From positions 13,303 to 77,302 of the forward strand of contig JBCBFT010000022.1 of assembly GCA_038527485.1 (NCBI GenBank): a stretch of 64,000 bases of DNA, given 5' to 3'. Origin of the DNA: JALEFZ01 sp038527485 (GTDB lineage: Bacteria; Bacteroidota; Bacteroidia; J057). A program made the translations under genes and the position numbers. Each line of letters starts with the position of its first letter. Position 1 is the stretch's first letter. Below are positions 50,593 to 60,102 of this stretch, in pieces. The notes under the pieces were generated by a model. That model worked only from the letters and a program-made list of their open reading frames with translations, was not told where the DNA came from and ran no database searches.

Positions 50593-52812
50593 TTACAGAT
50601 TCTCCAAAATATAATTTGTCATCTGCGTGTATAAATGGTAGCGTGTGTTGCCTCCATAAATCCCATGATTACGGTTGGGATAGAAGAAGACATCAAACTG
50701 CTTGTTAGCGGCAATCAGGGCATCGGTAAATTCTACTGTATTTTGGAAGTGAACATTGTCGTCGCCTGTACCGTGGATCACGAGTAGATTACCCTTGAGT
50801 TGGTCTGCAAAGTTGATGGGAGAGTTTTCGTCGTACCCTCTGGCATTTTCCTGTGGACGCTTGAGATAGCGCTCTGTGTAGATCGTATCGTAAAATCTCC
50901 AATTGGTCACAGGTGCTACGGCAATTCCCATTTTGAATACACCTCCTCCCTTTGTCAAACAAAGCGAAGTCATATAACCTCCGTAGGACCAACCCCAAAT
51001 ACCGATACGTTCTTTGTCGATGTAGGGGAGATCGCCCAAATACTTGGCTGCTGCCACCTGATCCATCGTCTCATAGCGTCCTAAGTTCGCGTAGGTACCT
51101 GCACGGAAGTCGCGCCCACGGCCTCCTGTTCCTCTATTGTCTACACATGCTACAATGTATCCCTTCTGCGCCAGCATCTGAAACCACATGTAATTGAACG
51201 CATCTCCATGCCCCCATGCATTCATCACCTCTTGGCTTCCAGGCCCCCCATAGACAAACATCAACACAGGATACTGCTTCGTCTCATCAAAGTCGGTTGG
51301 CTTGATCATAAAGCCATTCAAAGAAATCTCCTCATTGCCCTCTCCTCTGTAGGATGGCGTATAAGCAAAGTTGAAAAAAGAAGGGTCAGCTACGTTGTGA
51401 CGGGCGAAATTCTTTCGTAGACGGTCGTTTTTCTCCAGAGATTTGATCATCTTTCCTTTAGCGTCTCTCAACTCTGTCTGCGTGGGTGTCGTCGTATTGC
51501 TGTAGGAGTCCACAAAATAGTTGAAAGCAGAACTCGCCGTCACATTATGCGTACCTGCGATTTTCGTCAGCTTCTTCTTTTTCTTTCCGTCCAATCCGAT
51601 ACGATATAGATGACGTTCTAAGGGAGAATCTTCTGTTGAAGTATAATAGATGATTTCATTTTCCTCATCCACCCCGATCAACTCATCTACCGCCCAGTCT
51701 CCCTCAGTCAAAGCACCCACCAATTCGCCCGCTATGTTGTAGCGATAGATGTGCATGAAGCCAGAACGTTCGCTGCGCCACAGGAAGTCGTCGCTATCCG
51801 ATAGGAAGTACCATGTATCGTCAGCGGGTTCTTTGATGTAGGTTTTGCTCTCCTCAGTCAAAATGACGGACGTACTGCCATCGGTGGCATTGGCTAGGAG
51901 GATGTCTACCTTATTTTGCAAGCGGTTCATACGCATGACTGCCAGCTTCTCATTGTCGTTGGTCCACTTGATGCGCGGGATATACTGATCTACTTCTTCG
52001 CCTACATCTACCATCGTCGTTTTCTTCGCCTCTAAATCATAAATATGGATGGTCACTTTGGCATTGTCTTCTCCTGCCTTGGGGTACTTGAATTCAAGAT
52101 GATTGGGATATAGGCTTCCTGCCAGTTCCATATCCCACAGCTTCACTTCGGACTCATCAAATCGATAGAAAGCCACTTTATTTCCTTCTGGTGACCATTT
52201 GAAAGCATCTACAAAGGCAAATTCTTCCTCATATACCCAGTCGGTCAGTCCATTGATGATCTGGTCATCCTTTCCATCCATTGTGACCTGGGTTTCTTTC
52301 CCTGTCGCGAGGTCGGTGAAGTAGATATTATTTTCATATACAAAGCCCAACTTACTGGCGTCGGAGGAAAAGGTAGGATTGGTCACCTTTGCCCCCTCAT
52401 GGATGAGGCTCACTTTCTTGCTCTCCCGATTGACGACCATGCACACTTGCTTGCGCGAACGGCGAAAGATCGGCTCTACTTCAGCCTGTAAAAGGATGGT
52501 CTGCTCATCTGCACTGAATTCATAAGAAGAGATCTTACTGGCACTTACGGGGAGATTCAACTCACTAAAATCAAGAATTTGATCTACTTTTTTCTCGTCT
52601 TCAATGCTGAAGCGAGCAATGCCCTGCCCATCTTCCAAGACACTATAAAAATTATCATCGGCCATCCAGCGAAATTCACTGGGTGTCACTGGATAAAAGT
52701 CGTAGGTGCGCCAAATATTTGAAATGGTGATGGGCTTTCCCTGGTCTGATTGTGCCCATGTAGGTGAAATGAGAATCAAACTGATTCCCAAGAGTAAGGC
52801 TACTTTTTTCAT
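50593..52812 (-). CDS. Dipeptidyl-peptidase IV-like S9 serine peptidase
   Basis: 739 residues from the ATG at 52812 (MKKVALLLGISLILISPTWAQ); the frame is open to 52863, but this start gives the proper signal peptide. An N-terminal eight-bladed propeller (DPPIV_N, about 85-470) precedes an alpha/beta-hydrolase domain with the nucleophile elbow GIWGWSYGGYMTSL, the catalytic Asp in HGTGDDNVHFQN and the His in PNRNHGIYGG. The upstream propeller has the double-Glu type motif DWVYEEEF typical of DPP4. It releases N-terminal dipeptides, usually X-Pro, in the periplasm. Confidence 0.93.
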   Translation of the reverse strand: MKKVALLLGISLILISPTWAQSDQGKPITISNIWRTYDFYPVTPSEFRWMADDNFYSVLEDGQGIARFSIEDEKKVDQILDFSELNLPVSASKISSYEFSADEQTILLQAEVEPIFRRSRKQVCMVVNRESKKVSLIHEGAKVTNPTFSSDASKLGFVYENNIYFTDLATGKETQVTMDGKDDQIINGLTDWVYEEEFAFVDAFKWSPEGNKVAFYRFDESEVKLWDMELAGSLYPNHLEFKYPKAGEDNAKVTIHIYDLEAKKTTMVDVGEEVDQYIPRIKWTNDNEKLAVMRMNRLQNKVDILLANATDGSTSVILTEESKTYIKEPADDTWYFLSDSDDFLWRSERSGFMHIYRYNIAGELVGALTEGDWAVDELIGVDEENEIIYYTSTEDSPLERHLYRIGLDGKKKKKLTKIAGTHNVTASSAFNYFVDSYSNTTTPTQTELRDAKGKMIKSLEKNDRLRKNFARHNVADPSFFNFAYTPSYRGEGNEEISLNGFMIKPTDFDETKQYPVLMFVYGGPGSQEVMNAWGHGDAFNYMWFQMLAQKGYIVACVDNRGTGGRGRDFRAGTYANLGRYETMDQVAAAKYLGDLPYIDKERIGIWGWSYGGYMTSLCLTKGGGVFKMGIAVAPVTNWRFYDTIYTERYLKRPQENARGYDENSPINFADQLKGNLLVIHGTGDDNVHFQNTVEFTDALIAANKQFDVFFYPNRNHGIYGGNTRYHLYTQMTNYILENL

Positions 52813-52935
52813 GAAATCGCGATTTTTTCCTGGAAAATTAATACAACACAAGATATTGAACAATATGGGGATTACCCGAGTAAATCTTTCAAATCATTGA
52901 ATGAATCTTCAAATACCTACTCCTACCACACTTCC

Positions 52936-53499
52936 TCATTCATGGGTTGAATCTTCCTTGAGTTGTAGGGCTTCTATCCCTTCAAGAATAAGCTTGTAAA
53001 GCACAATACCTGTAGCTACTGAAATATTGAGACTGTGTTTGGTCCCAAACTGAGGGATCTCAATGGCATAGTCACTGAGGGCAATGACTGCATCAGATAC
53101 GCCCTGGATCTCGTGTCCCAATACGACGGCGTACTTGCCTTGGGAATCTGTTTCAAAGCTGGATAAAGAAAGAGACTCGTCTACTTGCTCAATGGATAAA
53201 ATGATGTAGCCTCTATCCTTCAACTCGTGAATCAACGTGAGCGTATCCTCTCTCTTCTCCCAATCTACGCTTTCTTCTGCTCCAATGGCGGTCTTCCTAA
53301 TCTCCCTGTGCGGAGGGGTGGGCGTGATCCCACAACAGTAGACTTTTTCTACTCTGAATGCATCGGCTGTACGTAGGACAGAGCCGACATTGTGCATCGA
53401 ACGTACATTGTCGAGTATCACTGTGACGGGAACTTTGGGAGCCGTCTTAAAATCAGCTACACTCATCCGATTGAGTTCGTCTATAGAAAGTTTTCGCAT
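52936..53499 (-). CDS. SpoU/TrmH-family RNA 2'-O-methyltransferase
   Basis: 187 residues. The compact SPOUT fold has the family motifs: NVRSMHNVGSVLRTADAF with the conserved Asn-Arg, VVLGHEIQGVSDAVI (motif 2) and KHSLNISVATGIVLYKL (motif 3). The trefoil knot that binds S-adenosylmethionine lies in the last ~70 residues. The target, tRNA G18 or 23S rRNA, cannot be told from sequence. A TAAGTTTG box lies four bases before the ATG, as at fmt. Confidence 0.92.
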   Translation of the reverse strand: MRKLSIDELNRMSVADFKTAPKVPVTVILDNVRSMHNVGSVLRTADAFRVEKVYCCGITPTPPHREIRKTAIGAEESVDWEKREDTLTLIHELKDRGYIILSIEQVDESLSLSSFETDSQGKYAVVLGHEIQGVSDAVIALSDYAIEIPQFGTKHSLNISVATGIVLYKLILEGIEALQLKEDSTHE

Positions 53500-53925
53500 G
53501 GCACAAACTTAAAACAGCCTCTTAAAATTTCTTGACAATTTGGCAAAATAAATCTCTTAACTTTCCACTTATGTTCTTTCATTTGCTAAAAGATTTCGTA
53601 GGCAAAAGAATTTTTTAATGCAAAAATAGTATCATATCTTAAACTTTTGATATTAGTATATTTTGCACTTTATCTGCATGCTTTCCGCAAAAACAACAAC
53701 CCAATGTTGCATATGAATACACCTAATGCCTAGGAACGAAAAACCATGACTTGAAAATTTCTATGAGAGATTTAAATCTAGACTGAAAACAAACCGCTTG
53801 CCAACTTCTTGCTGACAAAGCACGAGATTATATTGGCGTAACATTGGGTTTAGAAATCTCATCAAAAGACAACGTTATGTTTTAATTGTCTCCTAACTGT
53901 CTCATTCTTAGAAAATGCCATTAAA
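53500..53925. other. 426-bp divergent gap between the SpoU and PAS-kinase genes
   Basis: AT-rich. Contains the -7 box of the SpoU gene at its left edge. A TATATTTTGC string near 53659 resembles, but does not match, TAnnTTTG on the + strand. Nothing else was recognised. Confidence 0.4.
53504..53511 (-). promoter_or_regulatory. Candidate -7 box of the SpoU methyltransferase gene, four bases before the ATG
   Basis: TAAGTTTG on the - strand matches TAnnTTTG. The spacing to the ATG (TGCC) is the same as at fmt, implying a leaderless transcript. No good -33 element lies at 19 nt, so it is weaker than the fmt case. Confidence 0.4.
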
Positions 53926-56900
53926 ATGGATACTTTTCCCTCTTCTCGTGCTTATTCCACTTCTACTGATGCTTCCGAGGTAGAAGGCGCAACCATCGTC
54001 TTCGATGATCAGCTAGTTACGGTTCTGTGTAATTCCCCTTTTGAGCGGCTGTATTCTTTTGAACCCTTACAGGCGATTGGCCAAAAGCTCGACAAGCTAT
54101 TTCCCGAAGCCCTCATAGACTGGAGACAGCTTCCTTCCCAACTGGTACATTTGTCTCCCTCTAGCCCATTAGAATTTCAATTTATAAGAAAAAGAAAGCC
54201 TCCTCTGTATGCACGAATTACGGCTAGTCCTGTAAGAGAAAAACTGTATTTGTTAGAATTTTATATACCTGAGGTTAAGCCGCAGCCCACTTCCTCCCCT
54301 TTACCTGCTGAATCCCTCCTACAGCAATTCATGGAATTGACGCTCCCTAAGTTTGGAATCGGTCAGGTGCTTATCCTATCTAGTGATGCTACTCCATATA
54401 AGAACTATCTATTCAAGCATTCCCACCAAACGACTACTGTAGAAGAGATTCATTTAGCATACTGGGACCAGTGGCAGGTAGCTTCATGGTTAGATTCCCT
54501 TCCTAAGCAAGGATTCATTTCATATGTCGATGGAAATTCTGATTCCCTTCCTGTAGCGATCGCTCATGAAATTCAGGGGATCGTCCAATGCTCTGCACTC
54601 TGTATCCAAAGATTGCCCCAAACAGATGGGGTGTTGGTATGGGGCTTCCAATCCACACCCGATATGTGGTCTCCCAATTGGGATCGTGACAACCCATTCC
54701 TTGTCTCGCTCATAGAGGAGACGCTACGTAACCAATCTCCCCACGAAAGCATCAAAAATATATATGACCGCTACCAGATCATTGCCGAGATCACCTCTGA
54801 TTTTATTTTCGAATTGGAGGTGAGACAGGATGACATTGTAGAGATCAAATGGGTGAGCAGCAATGCACGTCTTATCCAGCAGGTGCCTCAGGACTGGAAC
54901 TACACACTGGAAGATCTGTTGGAATATCTACATCCCGAAGATCGCATCAAGGGCTATCAAGCCTATGAGCAACTCAAAAGAGGAGAAGATGCAGAGATCC
55001 TGATCCGATTGATGCTCCATCAGCAGACTCCCACATGGATGCGGGTCCACGCCAAAGCCATCCTTCAGCCTGCAGCCCATGTCAAAATGCAGATCTTCGG
55101 CGGACTGTCCAACCTGACTCCCCTCAAGTCTGCCGAAAAAATCATCGCCTCTCAAGAGCAACGCTTTCGCCACCTCATGGAGGCACTCCCTCTTTATATC
55201 CGTGTGATGGATCTAGAAGGAAGATGGCTCTACGCCAATCAACCTCTGCGAGATGTACTCCAAATTGCAGAAGGAAGCTACATCGGAAAAACTTTTCTCG
55301 AGCTATTTGATCCACAATCCAAGCTGGGACCTGTAGCCAGAAAATCGTTTGAACTCGATCAACAGACCCTCGCAAGTGGTGAAGCTCAAAAGTGGGATAT
55401 GGATCTCACCCTCCCAAATGGAGAGAAAAGAAAGTGGTCGGTACACCGTGTGCCGCTCAAAGATGACATCTCCAATCAACCGTACCTAGTCATTGTGAGT
55501 CGGGATGTGACCTACGAACGTGAAGTTCATGCTGAACTCATCCGTAGTGAATCAAGATATAGAGCACTGACCGAGAGTATTCAAGATGCATGTATCGCCA
55601 TCAATGATCAATTTCAAGTAGAGTACTGGAACAAAGCGGCTGAGGCACTTACCCTGATTCCTCGAAAAAAGGCGCTAAAAGCATCCTTGCTAGACTTATG
55701 GCCTCAACTACAATCCAGTCAAGTCTATCAGTATCTAAAAGAAGTAATCGAGCAGCACGCGCCACAAACCGTACAAGACAACTTCCTAAAAGACCAGGAT
55801 GAAACGGTCCTGCTACACTTCCATATTTATCCGCGCGAACAGGGCGCACTGCTGCTGATCAAAGACCGTACAGAGGTCGCCCAACAAGAACAAGCCATCC
55901 GTGAAAGTGAAGAACGGTTTCGCCTGCTGTTCGAATTTGGGACCGATGGTATCTTCCTAGTCAAAAATGGTCTATTCTTTGATTGCAACTTAATGGCTAG
56001 CAAGATTTTTGGATTCTCTAAAGAAGAGATTATCGGTAAGACACCCAATATCCTCCAACCTGAGTTTCAGTATGATGGACGCCCGACCCAAGAGGTAATG
56101 GGAGAAAAAATCCAGCGCATGATGCAGTTTGGGGAAGTATTTACTGAGTGGCTATACCAAAAGAAAGATGGGACTACATTTGATGCGGAGTTGAGTTTGA
56201 AAACCATCAGCATAGATGGAGACGTATTTATCCAGGGAATCGTTAGGGATATCTCAGAACGGAAAAAAGCTGAAAATCGCTTACAAAAGCTGACAGATGC
56301 TTTGATGCAGACCAATCGAGAACTGCAACAGTTTGCTTATATCATTTCCCACAATCTCCGAGCACCCATCGTCAATCTTACCTCTCTATGGGAAATATTC
56401 ACAGAGAAATCAGAACCTGAGAAAGAGGAGGTGCTTATCCATAAGATTGGGGCTTCTGTTCACCGTTTAAATGAAACAGTCAATGACCTCATCGAAATCG
56501 TAGCTGTCAGGGACAAGCAATCTTATTCACTAGAAAAGCTGGACATTTCCTCTACAGTTAAGGGGGTAGAGGTGAGTATACAAGAACAGATCAAGCAAGC
56601 AGGCGCAGAGATTCAGCTTGATCTTTCTGCGGCTCCTTTCGTCTATTTTTCCCCCATTTATCTCAAAAGTATTTTACTCAATCTTCTGAGCAATGCCCTA
56701 AAGTACCGGCGATTAGGTGTCCCCCCACTTATCCAAGTTTCTTCTGAGGATTTGGAGGAGTTTATCTGTCTAAAAGTAGAGGATAATGGAATTGGGATTG
56801 ATCTGGAGAAGAATAAAGATCGCATGTTCAGGATGTATCAACAATTGCAGGAAGGAATCGAGGGAAAAGGGCTCGGATTATATCTTGTCAAGAGTCAAAT

Positions 56901-56991
56901 AGAATCGTTGGGTGGTAAGATTGAGGTACAAAGTGAACGCGGTGTTGGAACAAAATTTTTGCTATATTTTCGGAAAATTCAGTCGAAATAA
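53926..56991 (+). CDS. Multi-PAS sensor histidine kinase
   Basis: 1021 residues without a membrane helix, so probably cytoplasmic. An unassigned N-terminal region of about 270 residues is followed by several PAS/PAC units: YQIIAEITSDFIFELEV, RFRHLMEALPLYIRVMDLEG, RYRALTESIQDACIAINDQF and RFRLLFEFGTDGIFLVKNG with the PAC ending FIQGIVRDISERKKAENRL. The phospho-acceptor is H809 in YIISHNLRAP, and the ATPase part has NLLSNALKYR, DNGIGIDLEKN and GKGLGLYLVK. The receiver encoded 17 bp downstream is its probable partner. Confidence 0.93.
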   Translation: MDTFPSSRAYSTSTDASEVEGATIVFDDQLVTVLCNSPFERLYSFEPLQAIGQKLDKLFPEALIDWRQLPSQLVHLSPSSPLEFQFIRKRKPPLYARITASPVREKLYLLEFYIPEVKPQPTSSPLPAESLLQQFMELTLPKFGIGQVLILSSDATPYKNYLFKHSHQTTTVEEIHLAYWDQWQVASWLDSLPKQGFISYVDGNSDSLPVAIAHEIQGIVQCSALCIQRLPQTDGVLVWGFQSTPDMWSPNWDRDNPFLVSLIEETLRNQSPHESIKNIYDRYQIIAEITSDFIFELEVRQDDIVEIKWVSSNARLIQQVPQDWNYTLEDLLEYLHPEDRIKGYQAYEQLKRGEDAEILIRLMLHQQTPTWMRVHAKAILQPAAHVKMQIFGGLSNLTPLKSAEKIIASQEQRFRHLMEALPLYIRVMDLEGRWLYANQPLRDVLQIAEGSYIGKTFLELFDPQSKLGPVARKSFELDQQTLASGEAQKWDMDLTLPNGEKRKWSVHRVPLKDDISNQPYLVIVSRDVTYEREVHAELIRSESRYRALTESIQDACIAINDQFQVEYWNKAAEALTLIPRKKALKASLLDLWPQLQSSQVYQYLKEVIEQHAPQTVQDNFLKDQDETVLLHFHIYPREQGALLLIKDRTEVAQQEQAIRESEERFRLLFEFGTDGIFLVKNGLFFDCNLMASKIFGFSKEEIIGKTPNILQPEFQYDGRPTQEVMGEKIQRMMQFGEVFTEWLYQKKDGTTFDAELSLKTISIDGDVFIQGIVRDISERKKAENRLQKLTDALMQTNRELQQFAYIISHNLRAPIVNLTSLWEIFTEKSEPEKEEVLIHKIGASVHRLNETVNDLIEIVAVRDKQSYSLEKLDISSTVKGVEVSIQEQIKQAGAEIQLDLSAAPFVYFSPIYLKSILLNLLSNALKYRRLGVPPLIQVSSEDLEEFICLKVEDNGIGIDLEKNKDRMFRMYQQLQEGIEGKGLGLYLVKSQIESLGGKIEVQSERGVGTKFLLYFRKIQSK

Positions 56992-57008
56992 GTTTACACC
57001 AAAGACAA

Positions 57009-57428
57009 ATGACCATCAAAAGGGCGTTGATCATTGATGATGATGAAATCAACAATTTCATCTGTATCAAGAACATGAAAGACTCAAACTTTGCAGAGCA
57101 TGCCACTTATTGCCTGCGAGGTCAGGAGGGATTGGACGAATTGAACGATGCGGCAAAAAACCGCCCAGAAGATCTACCAGACGTGATTTTCTTGGATATC
57201 AATATGCCGCTCATGAATGCTTGGGAGTTTCTAGATAAATATCAGGAGATCCAGAAAAGTTTCAAGAAACCGATCAAACTGTTTATTCTTTCCTCTTCTG
57301 TGTATAGAAAAGATATAGAGAGATCTTCGAACTATGACATGGTGACTGATTATATCATTAAACCTCTGAGTAAAGAAAGCCTGCGACGCATACAGGAGAA
57401 GTACTTTACAGATACTTCTATAGCTTGA
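57009..57428 (+). CDS. Single-domain response regulator
   Basis: 139 residues, a bare receiver. The acidic pair is at D10/D11/D12 in LIIDDDEINN, the phospho-acceptor D63 in VIFLDINMP, a Ser/Thr in LFILSSSVY and the Lys in DYIIKPLS. It has no output domain, as in the Rcp1/CheY-like receivers that follow PAS kinases in Bacteroidota. The 17-bp spacing from the kinase makes co-transcription nearly certain. Output is presumably through protein contacts. Confidence 0.93.
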   Translation: MTIKRALIIDDDEINNFICIKNMKDSNFAEHATYCLRGQEGLDELNDAAKNRPEDLPDVIFLDINMPLMNAWEFLDKYQEIQKSFKKPIKLFILSSSVYRKDIERSSNYDMVTDYIIKPLSKESLRRIQEKYFTDTSIA

Positions 57429-57851
57429 GTAATACGAAGGGCCGTAAGTAACTTCTCAGCATGTTTCCCAATTGATTCACTATATACTTGGTGAATAAAT
57501 CATTACATGTTACTGAAAAAGAGCGCTTTTGGGGAAGAATTGTGTCTTTTTCCTGTGCAAAACTCCCTGTTTTCTTTGGTTAAAACATTACATCAGTCCT
57601 TTCTATGACGTAATGATTTAGAACAATTTGATTTGATTTTAGCAAAAAAATGAAACGATAGGGCATATTTCCATTCGAAATATGCCCTACATTGTTACAA
57701 CAAAAAGGAGAATGATTGGAATTCTTGCGAATTTTCGAAGAAATGCCTAAAAATTCATATGTATTTGTCTGAATATTTGTGATTGGAAGATCCATTAGCC
57801 AACTTGAAACATCACAAAAGAGCCGCTGGATTTTTCACATATTCTCCAGTC
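57429..57851. other. 423-bp gap holding a long perfect hairpin
   Basis: Contains the hairpin at 57659-57689. AT-rich otherwise. A TTG-started extension of the ABC gene upstream of its ATG is not supported. Confidence 0.4.
57659..57689. terminator. Perfect 13-bp hairpin, possible terminator
   Basis: TAGGGCATATTTC (57659-57671) and GAAATATGCCCTA (57677-57689) are fully complementary around a CATTC loop. No T-run follows on the + strand. On the - strand a T-run (rc of the AAAAAAA near 57644) lies about ten bases away. It is far from the receiver gene stop (about 230 bp). It could be an attenuating hairpin for the ABC gene. Confidence 0.45.
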
Positions 57852-58547
57852 ATGATCCATTTGCAAAATATCCACAAATCCTATCCCATGGGGAAAAGGA
57901 GGCTTCATGTTTTAAAAGGCATAGACCTCGATATCCATCAGGGAGAGCTTGTTTCTATCATGGGTTCTTCAGGCTCAGGTAAGTCTACCTTACTCAACAT
58001 CCTCGGTATACTCGATGCCTACGACGAAGGGATCTATAAACTCAACGATATTGAGATTCGCGACCTAACAGAGACTAAATCAGCCCACTTGCGCAATAGG
58101 CACATAGGGTTTGTCTTTCAATCCTTCAACCTTATCTCTTTTAAAAACGCGCTTGAAAACGTCGCCATGCCGCTCTATTATCAGCGAGTGCCAAGACGAA
58201 AAAGGAATACCCTCGCCCTTGAGTACCTCGACAGGGTCGGCCTAAAAGAGTGGGCACATCATATGCCCAATGAACTCTCAGGTGGACAAAAACAACGTGT
58301 CGCAATCGCGAGAGCCCTGATCACCGAACCCAACTTGATCTTGGCAGATGAGCCTACAGGCGCCCTCGATACCCATACCTCCTATGAAGTCATGGAAGTG
58401 CTTAAAAGAGTCAATAAAGCAGGAATGACCGTCGTCATTGTCACCCACGAACATGACATTGCAGAGATGACCGATCGCATCATCCGACTCAAAGACGGGC
58501 TGATCGAATCTACTGATGCCCAGAGCGTGACGCAAAATGAAGCTTGA
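57852..58547 (+). CDS. ABC transporter ATP-binding protein (MacB/LolD-type)
   Basis: 231 residues from the ATG at 57852 (MIHLQNIHKSYPMGKRRLHV); the TTG at 57783 adds residues without family character. Walker A GSSGSGKST lies at 38-46 with K44; Q-loop in FVFQSFNLI; signature LSGGQKQRVAIARAL; Walker B LILADEPTGALD; H-loop in VIVTHEHD. This is the MacB/LolD branch that powers FtsX-type permeases. The HlyD-type adaptor follows 101 bp later, but no permease is encoded in between or downstream before the next operon. Confidence 0.93.
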   Translation: MIHLQNIHKSYPMGKRRLHVLKGIDLDIHQGELVSIMGSSGSGKSTLLNILGILDAYDEGIYKLNDIEIRDLTETKSAHLRNRHIGFVFQSFNLISFKNALENVAMPLYYQRVPRRKRNTLALEYLDRVGLKEWAHHMPNELSGGQKQRVAIARALITEPNLILADEPTGALDTHTSYEVMEVLKRVNKAGMTVVIVTHEHDIAEMTDRIIRLKDGLIESTDAQSVTQNEA

Positions 58548-58648
58548 TGACATCTTTTTACACCTCTCTCACACATAGTTTCCATACTATGTGGTAACTT
58601 TCATATGTTTATTTTACACTACCATCGCATCCTAATATTCCCATCCCC

Positions 58649-59749
58649 ATGAGCCGAACAGCCATCGTCGTTATACTTGTTGCCATCGTGGCATTACTCC
58701 TCAGCACAGGCTACTACCTCTACCTCAAAGATCAAGAGGCCCCCATTAAATTTGGCACTGAAAATGCCCAAACAAGGACCATCGTCAAGAAAACCGTGGC
58801 TACTGGCTCTGTCGTTCCACGTCGCGAAGTGGAAATGAAACCTCAAGTATCGGGCGTCATCGATAAAATCTATGTGGAAGAAGGCCAAATCATCCGCAAA
58901 GGAGACCTCATAGCTAGAGTACGAATCATCCCCAATATGGTCACGCTCAATAATGCTGAAAACCGACTGAGCCTGTCCAAAATCGCCTTGCAAAATGCCA
59001 AGCGCGAATACGATAGAAACAAAGGCCTCTTCGAAGAAGGTGTCATTGCCGAGTCTGCTTACCGCCAGTTCGAGCTGACCTATGAAAATGCGAAGGAAGA
59101 ACGTCAAAACGCTGAGGACAACCTAGACCTCATCAAGAGAGGGAGCAGCCGTCGTTCAGGTAAGTTTACCAATACCAATGTCCGCTCGACGATCACGGGC
59201 ATGATCCTGACTGTTCCTGTAGAGGTCGGCAACTCTGTGATCGAAGCCAATACATTTAATGACGGGACGACCATTGCCACAGTCGCCAATATGGATCAGA
59301 TGATCTTCGAAGGAAAAGTAGATGAATCCGATGTAGGAAAAATTCGGACAGGTATGGATTTGATCCTCCGGATCGGTGCGATAGAAGATGAGACCTTCCT
59401 GGCTACCCTAGAACGCATCTCGCCCAAAGGAGTAGAAGAAAACGGAGCGATCAAGTTCGAAATTGTCGCTGCCTTACAAAAGCCCGACAGCAATCAATCC
59501 TTCATCAGAGCAAACTACAGTGCCAATGCAGACATCGTCCTCGAACAAAAAGACAGTGTATTGGCCATCTCGGAATCCCTCCTACAGTTTCAAAATGATT
59601 CCCCTTTTGTAGAAGTAGAAACATCTGAACAGCAGTTTGAGAAGCGCCAAATCAAGACAGGCCTGTCAGATGGCATCTTTGTAGAGGTAGTAGAAGGCAT
59701 CCAACTCCAAGACAATATCAAGAATCCCCAAGAGGTTATTGAGCAATAG
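58649..59749 (+). CDS. Periplasmic adaptor (HlyD/MacA family)
   Basis: 366 residues with one N-terminal membrane helix (TAIVVILVAIVALLLSTGYYL). The lipoyl/biotinyl-like half-domain VSGVIDKIYVEEGQIIRKGD lies near 67-90. It is followed by a coiled-coil hairpin (about 105-165) and then the beta-barrel domain (IATVANMDQMIFEGKVDE, ERISPKGVEENGAIKF). Together with the preceding ATPase it would form part of a MacAB-like efflux complex, but the inner-membrane permease is missing from this locus. Confidence 0.9.
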   Translation: MSRTAIVVILVAIVALLLSTGYYLYLKDQEAPIKFGTENAQTRTIVKKTVATGSVVPRREVEMKPQVSGVIDKIYVEEGQIIRKGDLIARVRIIPNMVTLNNAENRLSLSKIALQNAKREYDRNKGLFEEGVIAESAYRQFELTYENAKEERQNAEDNLDLIKRGSSRRSGKFTNTNVRSTITGMILTVPVEVGNSVIEANTFNDGTTIATVANMDQMIFEGKVDESDVGKIRTGMDLILRIGAIEDETFLATLERISPKGVEENGAIKFEIVAALQKPDSNQSFIRANYSANADIVLEQKDSVLAISESLLQFQNDSPFVEVETSEQQFEKRQIKTGLSDGIFVEVVEGIQLQDNIKNPQEVIEQ

Positions 59750-60102
59750 TTCAAAAAATAAAGCTAACTTGCTGAAAGCAGCCCACTTTGGCTGGATATT
59801 GGCAAGAGAAATGGGAAATGAGGCCTTAGCCACCTCGCGTACCCCGTTCTTGCTAGGGACTTCGCTTAGTTTCATCTATGGAAGTTCCCAATTTTTAAGT
59901 ATGTTAGCTTGAGAATGAGGAAAAAATAACGCTCATGTTTTCGTGAGAGATTTTGGTCTAGCTCAAGAAAATAGTTAGGATCTAAATCTGTCTAAATGAG
60001 GCATTAGCATTCCCTTCTTCCCATGTAAGTCCTTAGACTCTAGAAAAAGGGAAGGTTATTTTTTGATCATTCCTTAAGATTTAATTTGGGGATAAGATCT
60101 AT
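59750..60102. other. 353-bp gap upstream of the hybrid kinase
   Basis: Holds only AT-rich sequence and a short leftward open frame overlapping the adaptor gene (near 59666-59875) that I do not regard as coding. No permease fragment is recognisable. A TTAATTTG string near 60081 is one mismatch from TAnnTTTG and could belong to the kinase promoter. Confidence 0.35.

Noticed and set aside
59666..59875. Leftward 69-residue frame in the gap before the hybrid kinase
   Set aside because: Mostly overlaps the adaptor gene's 3' end, has no signal or family motif and no ribosome binding site.
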